Origin: Caldilineaceae bacterium
GTDB taxonomy: Bacteria > Chloroflexota > Anaerolineae > Caldilineales > Caldilineaceae
Direction: 5' to 3'
DNA: 12,520 bases
Assembly (NCBI GenBank): GCA_028819675.1
Contig: JAPPKT010000624.1
Span: forward strand, 1-12,520
Shown: piece after piece, positions 6,850 through 12,520 of the stretch
How the letters are laid out: every line of letters begins with the position of its first letter
Position numbering within the stretch: the first letter of the stretch is position 1
The notes under the pieces: model-generated
The model's database searches: none
The model's input: the letters and a program-made list of their open reading frames with translations, nothing else
What the model was told of the DNA's origin: nothing
Program-made: the position numbers and the translations under genes

Positions 6850-8394
6850 TTAACCTTCCGGAAACGGCATCTGCCGCACTTCGGGGGGCAGAATCGGCTC
6901 AAATCCCATCCGGTCCAAAACGTCAGCCTGAATGTCGATTCCAGGCGCGACCTCCCTAAGATACATTCCCGCCTCCGTAAGCTCAAAAACTGCCCTCTCG
7001 GTTATGCAAAGCACCTTCTGATTGCTTTCAACCGCGTGAGGACCGCTGAAAGTGATCTGGTCTACCTGGTCAACCATTTTGCCTATCTGACCATAGCGCT
7101 TGATCGCAATGCTCGTCCCGTCGACTTCGTACTCGACGCCTTTGGCCTCAAGCGTACCGCAGAATACGACCTTGCGGGCGTTCTGCGCGATGTCCATGAA
7201 TCCCCCCGGCCCGACAGTCGTGCCGCCCAACCGCGACACATTCACATTCCCCGCCTTGTCCATCTCGCCAAAGCCGAGAAATGCAATATCCAGCCCGCCC
7301 CCACTGTACAGATCGAACTGCGATGGCGAATCAATCATGCAACTGGCATTACGCGCGAAGCCAAATAGCACGCCGTCGAGAAGTTCGCCGCCGTACGTGC
7401 CGTGCTCAATCGTCTGGTAATAGCGCTCAGTCTCACCGCGCGCCGCCACCAGCTTGGCCACCGCGTCGGGAATTCCGAATCCGAAATTGATCACTGCATT
7501 GTCGGAAAGTTCGAGAGCGGCTCGATGCGCGATAACTGCTCTCGGCCCTGGACGCTCGTCCGCTTCCGCCTGAATCCTTTGACCGGCATCCCGATGTCCA
7601 TTGACTCTCTGCTGCCCCGAGATCGAGGGGTCATAGTAGAAGGCATGGCACTGGGGCTGCTCCGGCTCAACAACCACCGCGTCAACCAGCGCTCCCGGGA
7701 TTCGCACCTGGCGCGCCGGAATCTCGCCCGCTTCCACCAGGCCCCGCACCTGGAAAACGACTATCCCTCCACTGTTGTGTGCCGCGAGCGCCATTGCAAA
7801 GGCTTCCAGATTGGCCGGCTCTTCCTCCATACTGATATTGCCGTCCACGTCCGCGTAACTGCCTCGCAGAAGCGCCACGTTCACGGGAAATGGCTTGTAG
7901 CGCAACAACGTCCGGCCGTCGATCTCAATCAGCTCTACCAGCTCATCTCTGGCCGACCTGTTCATTCGGCCGGCGTCCTGGCGGGGGTCGACGAACGTAC
8001 CCAGACCCACGTGCGTGATCAGCCCCGGCCGGCCCGCGCCAATCTCCCGCATCAGCTGCGCCGTTACGCCTGCCGGTAATATGTAGGCCTCTATCTTCTC
8101 CTCACGCGCCAACGCCTGCATGCGCGGCGACCAGATCCAGTGGCCGCCAATTACTTTACGCACCAGCCCCTCGTAGGCCAGCCGGTTGAGACCGCGTCGA
8201 TCGCGGTCACCGATTCCGAGCGAATGGATAACGCGCAGTTCTCTCGGGGCGCCGGTAGAGAGAAAACGTTGCTCGACAGCAGCCAGTAGCGTATCGGCCT
8301 CGACAAGGCCGCCTCCCCCGCCAACAGTACCCAGGGTGGCACCGTCAGGGACCAAGGCGGCGGCCTCTTGGGCGTCGATTACCTTGTTTCTCAT
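6850..8394 (-). CDS. family I CoA-transferase with fused alpha and beta halves (Pct/YdiF type), 514 aa
   Basis: It moves CoA between short-chain acyl-CoAs and free acids through a glutamyl-CoA intermediate. The alpha half (about 1-270) contains the VGGGGGLVEAD glycine loop; the beta half (about 285-514) contains GFGIPDAV (305-312), the probable oxyanion region. The expected catalytic Glu is E330 in TIEHGTYGG, and SGGGLDIAFLG lies at 364-374. A single chain of about 515 residues matches propionate and acetate CoA-transferases, unlike two-subunit succinyl/acetoacetate enzymes. The ATG at 8394 is only 6 nt after the stop of the upstream reductase gene and lacks a clear ribosome site, so translational coupling is likely. 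Acid specificity (acetate, propionate, lactate, 2-hydroxybutyrate, acetoacetate) cannot be decided from sequence. Confidence 0.92.
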   Translation of the reverse strand: MRNKVIDAQEAAALVPDGATLGTVGGGGGLVEADTLLAAVEQRFLSTGAPRELRVIHSLGIGDRDRRGLNRLAYEGLVRKVIGGHWIWSPRMQALAREEKIEAYILPAGVTAQLMREIGAGRPGLITHVGLGTFVDPRQDAGRMNRSARDELVELIEIDGRTLLRYKPFPVNVALLRGSYADVDGNISMEEEPANLEAFAMALAAHNSGGIVVFQVRGLVEAGEIPARQVRIPGALVDAVVVEPEQPQCHAFYYDPSISGQQRVNGHRDAGQRIQAEADERPGPRAVIAHRAALELSDNAVINFGFGIPDAVAKLVAARGETERYYQTIEHGTYGGELLDGVLFGFARNASCMIDSPSQFDLYSGGGLDIAFLGFGEMDKAGNVNVSRLGGTTVGPGGFMDIAQNARKVVFCGTLEAKGVEYEVDGTSIAIKRYGQIGKMVDQVDQITFSGPHAVESNQKVLCITERAVFELTEAGMYLREVAPGIDIQADVLDRMGFEPILPPEVRQMPFPEG

Positions 8395-8400
8395 CGGGCT

Positions 8401-9342
8401 TTAGTTGAGATAGTGGCTTTCAAGTGCCTTCACCGCGGCCACCAGCGTCTTGTTGACCGGAGTTGGAATGCCATGTTTGCGGCCTAGCCTCACCATCGCC
8501 CCGCTAATGACGTCGACTTCGCAGGGACGGCGGTTGAGGATATCTACGCAAAGGCTGGACTTGTTGTCGCCGGTTCCTTCAGGCCCAGCGATCTGGTTAA
8601 TGACCTCCCGGGTCTCGGCAGCATTCAGGTCGATGCCTTCGGCGCGCGCCACCTCGACCGCTTCATCCAAAGCCTCAAATGCAGTCTCTCGCAGTTCCGG
8701 TACGGCAAACACCTGCTTGATCGTCATGTTGGCTATCGCCGACGTCGGGCTGATTGCGATATTGGCAAGCAGTTTCTTCCAGATTGCCTGCCGGATATCC
8801 GCGACAGCCGAAGTCTGCAAACCTGCCCTGTCAAGCGCCGATGCAATTCGCTCTGCCCTCTCGCTGATCCCTCCGCCCATCTCGCCAATGTGCGTGGGCA
8901 GATTGCCAAAGTTTCGCACCGCCCCGGGGCCTTCGACGGCCGCGCCCTGCGCCGTAACCCCCCCCAACACACGCTCCATGCCCGTAACGTCGCCGATGTT
9001 CTCCTCGTTACCCAGTCCATTCTGAAAGCTTATCGCGACACTGTCTACTCGCAGCAGATGCAGGACCCGCCTTACCGCGTCTTTCGTGTAAGGAGCCTTG
9101 CACTGAACAAACAGTACGTCCACCGGATCCATGCCGCTCGGATCGGTCGTAGCGCTTACTGAGATAATTCGATCGCCGCCGAATCCGAGCATCTGGAGTC
9201 CATCACGGTTGATCTGATCCACATGCTCCTGCCACACATCGATCAGGGTCACATCCAGGCCGCCTTCAGCCAGCAGTCCCCCAAACAGGCAACCCATCGC
9301 ACCGGCCCCGACCACGGCGACTCTAGGTTTCCATACCCCCAT
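8401..9342 (-). CDS. ketopantoate reductase-family (PanE/ApbA) 2-keto acid reductase, 313 aa
   Basis: The Rossmann nucleotide-binding motif VGAGAMG is at 11-17 and the helical C-terminal domain starts near 180. Residues aligning with the E. coli PanE active site are N108 (QNG), K190 (WKKL) and E275 (CEVD). Family members reduce 2-dehydropantoate in coenzyme A synthesis, but some are D-2-hydroxyacid dehydrogenases. The second beta strand ends VTLID with Asp35, where NADPH-using PanE enzymes usually have a basic residue, so NADH preference is possible. The ATG at 9342 is chosen over the TTG at 9414 because a strong AAAGGAG lies 6 nt upstream and the glycine motif then falls at the usual distance. 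It is the first gene of the - strand set and is divergent from the phosphatase gene. The family is firm; that it makes pantoate is not. Confidence 0.9.
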   Translation of the reverse strand: MGVWKPRVAVVGAGAMGCLFGGLLAEGGLDVTLIDVWQEHVDQINRDGLQMLGFGGDRIISVSATTDPSGMDPVDVLFVQCKAPYTKDAVRRVLHLLRVDSVAISFQNGLGNEENIGDVTGMERVLGGVTAQGAAVEGPGAVRNFGNLPTHIGEMGGGISERAERIASALDRAGLQTSAVADIRQAIWKKLLANIAISPTSAIANMTIKQVFAVPELRETAFEALDEAVEVARAEGIDLNAAETREVINQIAGPEGTGDNKSSLCVDILNRRPCEVDVISGAMVRLGRKHGIPTPVNKTLVAAVKALESHYLN

Positions 9343-9348
9343 CTGTGG

Positions 9349-9355
9349 CTCCTTT
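9349..9355 (-). promoter_or_regulatory. strong Shine-Dalgarno that fixes the reductase start
   Basis: AAAGGAG on the - strand lies 6 nt upstream of the ATG at 9342. It supports that start over the in-frame TTG at 9414, which would add 24 residues unlike the family. Confidence 0.85.
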
Positions 9356-9385
9356 TTGGTTTCTCTATGGGGAGTTGACGAATTG

Positions 9386-9414
9386 AATGCACCCAGATTC
9401 GCAATTGACGTCAA
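9386..9414 (-). promoter_or_regulatory. weak candidate promoter of the reductase operon
   Basis: On the - strand TTGACG (9414-9409) is followed after 17 nt by TGCATT (9391-9386). The -35 box matches 5 of 6 bases but the -10 box only 3 of 6. The -35 lies inside the perfect 10-bp palindrome TTGACGTCAA (9405-9414), which could be an operator. It is the best candidate I found between the divergent genes for this direction. Confidence 0.3.
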
Positions 9415-9443
9415 GCGGGCGAATCAGGATGCCTTCTGCCGCC

Positions 9444-9473
9444 TTGACTTCCCTGAAGACTTCAAACTAAAAT
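9444..9473 (+). promoter_or_regulatory. promoter of the phosphohistidine phosphatase gene
   Basis: TTGACT (9444-9449) and TAAAAT (9468-9473) each match the consensus at 5 of 6 positions and are 18 nt apart. The predicted start of transcription is near 9480. This lies downstream of the ATG at 9474, so that longer start would not be on the mRNA; the ATG at 9537 would have a leader of about 57 nt. Confidence 0.7.
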
Positions 9474-9486
9474 ATGCTTGCGCTTG

Positions 9487-9534
9487 CAAAGGCACCAGTA
9501 CGTGCCACTGCCTTTGACATTGGAGATGTCGAAG
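9487..9534 (+). promoter_or_regulatory. candidate bistable RNA leader with the ribosome site in a hairpin loop
   Basis: Two alternative folds compete. Fold A pairs CAAAGGCA (9487-9494) perfectly with TGCCTTTG (9509-9516). Fold B forms GGCAC/GTGCC (9491-9495 with 9502-9506) and then a 9-bp stem, CTTTGACAT (9512-9520) with ATGTCGAAG (9526-9534), containing one G-U pair. Its 5-nt loop UGGAG holds the putative Shine-Dalgarno GGAG (9522-9525), and the stem ends 2 nt before the start codon. The folds share 9491-9494 and 9512-9516 and so exclude each other. The layout suggests control of translation, or the longer stem could be a DNA operator. It matches no riboswitch class I know. Confidence 0.45.
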
Positions 9535-9536
9535 CC

Positions 9537-10061
9537 ATGGACACTCGCTACCTGACCGTCCTTCGTCACGCCAAGGCCAAGCGGACGAGCAATTCAGGCG
9601 GGGATATCGACCGCCCCTTGGCCAAGAGCGGATTCAAGCAGCTGCCGCGAGTTTGCCAGATTCTGGCAAGAGTGAAGGAAAAGCCGGACTGGATCGTCTC
9701 CTCCCCCGCTCTGCGAACTCGCCAAACGGCTGAAAAAGTCGCCGAACTGATAGGATATTCCCGCAATTTCGGCTGGAACGACCGCATTTACGCCGCCGCG
9801 CCCTATACCCTCCTGAACATTCTGCAGGAGACCCACGACAGCGCCCACCACATCCTCTTGGTAGGTCACAACCCCAGCGTTGCCCAACTGGTTTCAGGCC
9901 TGTGCGCCGGTACGGACGGCCGCATGAACCTGCGCTTCCCGACCGCAGGGCTGGCCCATTTTGAAGTGGACATTGCCCGCTGGCGCCAGCTTCATTGGGG
10001 CAGCTGCGAGCTTCGTTTCCTTGTCGCGCCTCGCTTCCTCAAAGGTCTGGAGAGCAACTGA
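9537..10061 (+). CDS. SixA-type phosphohistidine phosphatase, 174 aa
   Basis: This is a short histidine phosphatase of the RHG superfamily, compact like SixA (about 160 residues), which removes phosphate from phosphohistidine on proteins such as HPt domains or phosphotransferase components. The catalytic RH motif is R10-H11 (VLRHAKA), the second arginine region SSPALRTRQTAE is at 55-66, and the second catalytic His is H111 in LLVGHNPSV. The ATG at 9537 is chosen because the promoter at 9444-9473 starts transcription after the ATG at 9474, and because family members begin only a few residues before the RH motif. GGAG lies 11 nt upstream, in a hairpin loop. The gene appears monocistronic, divergent from the reductase and convergent with the alditol oxidase. 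The partner protein is unknown; no HPt or kinase gene is in the window. Confidence 0.88.
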   Translation: MDTRYLTVLRHAKAKRTSNSGGDIDRPLAKSGFKQLPRVCQILARVKEKPDWIVSSPALRTRQTAEKVAELIGYSRNFGWNDRIYAAAPYTLLNILQETHDSAHHILLVGHNPSVAQLVSGLCAGTDGRMNLRFPTAGLAHFEVDIARWRQLHWGSCELRFLVAPRFLKGLESN

Positions 10062-10062
10062 C

Positions 10063-10078
10063 CTGCTGGCAGCAGTTT
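10063..10078 (+). terminator. weak hairpin in the convergent gap after the phosphatase gene
   Basis: CTGCT, GGC, AGCAG followed by TTT starts 2 nt after the phosphatase stop codon. The 5-bp stem and three T residues make only a weak intrinsic terminator. It lies in the 36-bp gap between convergent genes, where a terminator would be expected. Confidence 0.25.
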
Positions 10079-10097
10079 GCCTTCCGTTCCTGCAATT

Positions 10098-11444
10098 CTA
10101 CCCAAAGACATACCGGTCCAAGTAACCATTGCGAAACTTGCCCCCGGGATCGGTCGACCGTAGTAAAGACCTGAACTCCTCCATCTTCGGGTAGGCCGCC
10201 TGCACCTGCCTGGGCGCCATCGAGAACAGCTTACCCCAGTGCGGACGGACCTCAAACGGGGCGAGCGCCTCTTCGACCAGCGGCATGACCTCGCGCACCG
10301 CGGGCCAGTTCTTCCTCCAGGAAAAGTGAATGCCAATCGTAGGCGTTCCATAGCTTTGGCTCAACCACAGCCTGTCGGCCGCGACCGTACGAATCTCCGA
10401 AATCCAGAGCATCGACCTGAACCTGTCTCGCAGACCTTCCACGGCTTGCAGCGCAGGCACAGCATGTGCCCGCGGCACGAAATACTCTGTCTGCAGTTCA
10501 TCGCCGCTGGCCGGCGTGCTGTCAATTTGAAAGTGATGCAGCCTGTCGTGCCATGCTCCCGGAATACCCATCTGAAGCGTCAAACCTTCCGCCGAAAGCT
10601 CGGGTACCGGATGCAAATGAGTCGAGGCCGCCTGCGCACCATAGAGCTCCGACGGAAGCCCCAGGTCGACAGCCTCAGGCTTTGATTCCTCCTGGCCATT
10701 TACGCCACTCCACCGGCCAGTACGGTGCTTATACCAGACCTGGTTTACCATGTCCCCCTGCCAGTCAGGGAACAAGCTGACGCTGTAAGCACGGGACATG
10801 ATCTCGTCGAAATTCTCATAAAGGGTCGCCGAAGGCAGATCCTTGTAGACATACTGCTGCATGGAATAAGCCGGCTCCATCGCCAGTGTCATTCTTGTCA
10901 CTACACCAAGCCCACCCAACGCCACGACTGACCCTTCGAATTCCTCCCGGTCCTCTTCAAGTGTCATCGACTTTAGCTCGCCGTCAGCCGTCACAAGCTC
11001 CAGTCCTACCACCGCCGTAGCCAGGTTGCCGTTCCCGTCACCCGATCCGTGCGTTGCCGTCGAACACGCACCGGCCACAGTTATGTGCGGCAGCGAGGCG
11101 GTATTGTGCAGCGCAACGCCTTCGGCGTGCATCTGCGTACACAGTTCCCCGTAAGTGATGCCGCCACTGCATGTAACTGTCCCGCTCTCATGATTGAATT
11201 CCACCGGTGCGTCCAGATTCACCAACGAAACGTAAGCCCACGCAGGATCGCCGCTCACTTCCTGCGTCCCGTCCACGTCGACCTGGGCGTCGATCGCCGC
11301 CGCGTCGTTAAAAGAATGACGGGCTCCCAGCACGCGCACCTTGCGGCTCCCCCGGACTATCTCCTGCAACGCCTCCACCTTCCGCGGGGCGTGAATTTCC
11401 GCTGACGCGAATCGAATGTTTTCTGACCAGTTTCGTTGAGACAT
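10098..11444 (-). CDS. FAD-dependent alditol oxidase (AldO/xylitol oxidase type), 448 aa
   Basis: A VAO/PCMH-fold flavoenzyme, it probably oxidises the terminal hydroxyl of sugar alcohols such as xylitol or sorbitol to the aldose, reducing O2 to H2O2. Aligned from memory with Streptomyces coelicolor AldO, H43 in LGARHSFND is the flavin-linking His (AldO H46). The active-site set is kept: S117 (ASLPHI), E350 and R352 (EIRTVAAD), H373 (IHFSW) and K405 (PHWGK). THGSG and LGGLGVVT, part of the FAD domain, are at 131-135 and 176-183. The protein is about 30 residues longer than AldO, mainly an insertion near 244-275. It has no signal peptide, so it should be cytoplasmic. GGGAGG lies 10 nt before the ATG. 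It follows the nucleotidyltransferase gene by 34 nt. Substrate is inferred; a dehydrogenase-type activity cannot be excluded. Confidence 0.9.
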   Translation of the reverse strand: MSQRNWSENIRFASAEIHAPRKVEALQEIVRGSRKVRVLGARHSFNDAAAIDAQVDVDGTQEVSGDPAWAYVSLVNLDAPVEFNHESGTVTCSGGITYGELCTQMHAEGVALHNTASLPHITVAGACSTATHGSGDGNGNLATAVVGLELVTADGELKSMTLEEDREEFEGSVVALGGLGVVTRMTLAMEPAYSMQQYVYKDLPSATLYENFDEIMSRAYSVSLFPDWQGDMVNQVWYKHRTGRWSGVNGQEESKPEAVDLGLPSELYGAQAASTHLHPVPELSAEGLTLQMGIPGAWHDRLHHFQIDSTPASGDELQTEYFVPRAHAVPALQAVEGLRDRFRSMLWISEIRTVAADRLWLSQSYGTPTIGIHFSWRKNWPAVREVMPLVEEALAPFEVRPHWGKLFSMAPRQVQAAYPKMEEFRSLLRSTDPGGKFRNGYLDRYVFG

Positions 11445-11454
11445 CGGCCATGGT

Positions 11455-11460
11455 CCTCCC
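11455..11460 (-). promoter_or_regulatory. Shine-Dalgarno for the alditol oxidase gene
   Basis: GGGAGG on the - strand lies 10 nt before the ATG at 11444. A second ATG at 11451 is nearer but out of frame by 7 nt, so it is not the start of this protein. Confidence 0.7.
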
Positions 11461-11478
11461 TTCTATGGCTGCTGGCTA

Positions 11479-12520
11479 TCAGTCGCTCTCGATGAGGGTA
11501 CTTTTTTTCATCTCATGCACGGCATCCATTACTGACTCCGCCATCTGCATTACTCGCGGCAAGAACGCCAGGCCTTTACAGCAGCTGGCCTCCAGATCTG
11601 CCCGCGACCCAATGCCAAGATCGCTTATCATCGACAGGTAGTCCTGACGCAACCGGCACGCTTCGTCGGCGTACCTGTTGAAGTCGAAGATCCACTGGCA
11701 GCGCGAATGCGTCGCAACCATCCAGAAGACGGCCTCACGATGAAGTCTCTGCTCGATTAGCTCTCGGCTGCCACCGATCGCGACAGGTCGCGCCGCCTCG
11801 CTGATATCCGCCGCATAGGGGAAGTTCCCTTTTGGCAAACATTTGGCCCGGTCAAAGGCAATCGCGACCGCATCCAGATGTTTCTCAGCCTGGCTCTGGC
11901 TCCAAACGGAACAGCCGAGCAGCTGCAACAACTCCTCGTGAAAGTCGGGTCTCCCGCATTCGAGAAGGAGCTCACGAACCTCGACGTATCTGCGCCTCAC
12001 AGTCGGCGGCCGCAAGCCTGCCAGCAGCAGAATGAGAGCAGTCAGGCTGGTCCCAAACAACCATGCAGTGACCGCTTGGTGCAGCGGGGTCGCTCTGTCT
12101 GGAGGCCGGAGCCTACTTGCTGCCAGTGCAGCCGCAGCTCGGCACCGCTCTCGTACCCACCTCGGGCAGGCATACTCCACTGCTACCTCGCTCTGCAGTC
12201 TCTCAAGGTGGCTCGAAGGATCGGCAACAATCTGCATTGATTTGACACTACCCGCGAGATGAGGATCGCCAAGGACAGACTCGATTGAGAGAATCCTCTC
12301 CGGCGTTTCAAACGACACCTCCAGCAAGACGCCGCGGTAGCAGAACTTGCCGAGTTTTCGTGCCGGCGGTTGCTCCAGCACGACAGTGATGTCCACGTCG
12401 GAGCTTCTCGGCAGTGGCATGTCGTCAGGTAGAGTAGTGACCGAACCGGCGATAAAGGCCCCCACCAGGCCAGGCATATTACTTCCCTCGCTGCGTACCC
12501 ACGCTACTGCCAATCGCTTG
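11479..12520 (-). CDS. nucleotidyltransferase-superfamily protein, 5' end outside the window
   Basis: The reading frame is open to the right edge, so the start is not seen; the only start-like codon near it is a TTG at 12513. Counting from there, the N-terminal part has the polymerase-beta-type nucleotidyltransferase signature: GS at 23-24, then SDVDITVV with D39 and D41, and a possible third carboxylate at E65 (LLEVSF). The rest, about 110-344, is mainly helical and contains LLAGLRPPTVRRRY. Relatives transfer a nucleotide to small molecules such as aminoglycosides or to macromolecules; no substrate can be named. There is no typical aminoglycoside-resistance motif set that I can confirm. It lies 34 nt upstream of the alditol oxidase gene on the same strand and may share its mRNA. 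Confidence 0.75.
   Translation of the reverse strand, partial: KRLAVAWVRSEGSNMPGLVGAFIAGSVTTLPDDMPLPRSSDVDITVVLEQPPARKLGKFCYRGVLLEVSFETPERILSIESVLGDPHLAGSVKSMQIVADPSSHLERLQSEVAVEYACPRWVRERCRAAAALAASRLRPPDRATPLHQAVTAWLFGTSLTALILLLAGLRPPTVRRRYVEVRELLLECGRPDFHEELLQLLGCSVWSQSQAEKHLDAVAIAFDRAKCLPKGNFPYAADISEAARPVAIGGSRELIEQRLHREAVFWMVATHSRCQWIFDFNRYADEACRLRQDYLSMISDLGIGSRADLEASCCKGLAFLPRVMQMAESVMDAVHEMKKSTLIESD

Noticed and set aside
6000..6959. Long + strand frame of 319 codons opposite the dehydratase and CoA-transferase genes
   Set aside because: It begins with TTG and encodes a low-complexity Arg/Pro-rich protein. It is antisense to two genes with full catalytic motifs, so it is a GC-rich shadow frame.
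7402..8079. + strand frame of 225 codons opposite the CoA-transferase
   Set aside because: Arg/His-rich shadow without motif or ribosome site, inside a gene whose other strand is strongly supported.
9343..9414. Longer reductase N-terminus from the TTG at 9414
   Set aside because: A strong Shine-Dalgarno 6 nt before the ATG at 9342 and the position of the Rossmann motif support the shorter protein.
9474..9536. Longer phosphatase N-terminus from the ATG at 9474
   Set aside because: The -10 box ends at 9473, so transcription should start after this ATG; the 21 added residues do not belong to the family.

Overview
The window is a GC-rich bacterial segment, densely coded on both strands, with ten protein genes and no rRNA, tRNA, mobile element or CRISPR array that I can see. 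The organism cannot be fixed from sequence alone. A GC-rich bacterium that uses leaderless transcripts and carries tandem FtsX permeases with alanine-rich adaptor proteins would fit Chloroflexota, but this is only an inference.

Region 1 (1-5745, + strand). A DtxR/MntR-family metal-dependent repressor (212-907) stands behind a perfect-consensus promoter whose predicted transcription start is the A of its start codon. A 16-bp near-palindrome overlaps the start codon and looks like an autoregulatory operator. After a 224-bp gap that holds a different 16-bp palindrome come three genes of one MacAB-like ABC system: a tandem-duplicated FtsX/MacB permease (1132-3369), a membrane-anchored HlyD/MacA-type adaptor (3432-4781) and a LolD/MacB-type ATPase (4858-5745). 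No outer-membrane partner is visible.

Region 2 (5763-9342, - strand). Three genes run in the same direction: a PanE/ApbA-type 2-keto acid reductase (8401-9342), a fused alpha-beta CoA-transferase of the Pct/YdiF type (6850-8394, 6 nt after the reductase) and a PLP-dependent serine/threonine dehydratase (5763-6746). Together they could turn threonine or serine into a 2-keto acid, then a 2-hydroxy acid, then its CoA thioester. This pathway is an inference.

Region 3 (9343-10061). A divergent intergenic region leads into a SixA-type phosphohistidine phosphatase gene (9537-10061). It has a good sigma70-type promoter and a short leader with mutually exclusive stems. One stem places the putative Shine-Dalgarno sequence in its apical loop, next to the start codon.

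Region 4 (10098-12520, - strand). A nucleotidyltransferase-superfamily gene, cut by the window edge at its 5' end, precedes an AldO-type FAD alditol oxidase (10098-11444) that keeps the flavin-linking His and the catalytic Ser/Glu/Arg/His/Lys set.

The strongest candidates for something undescribed are the sixA leader (9480-9536) and the leaderless promoter/operator unit of the MntR-like repressor (177-220). The reductase / CoA-transferase / dehydratase operon is next.
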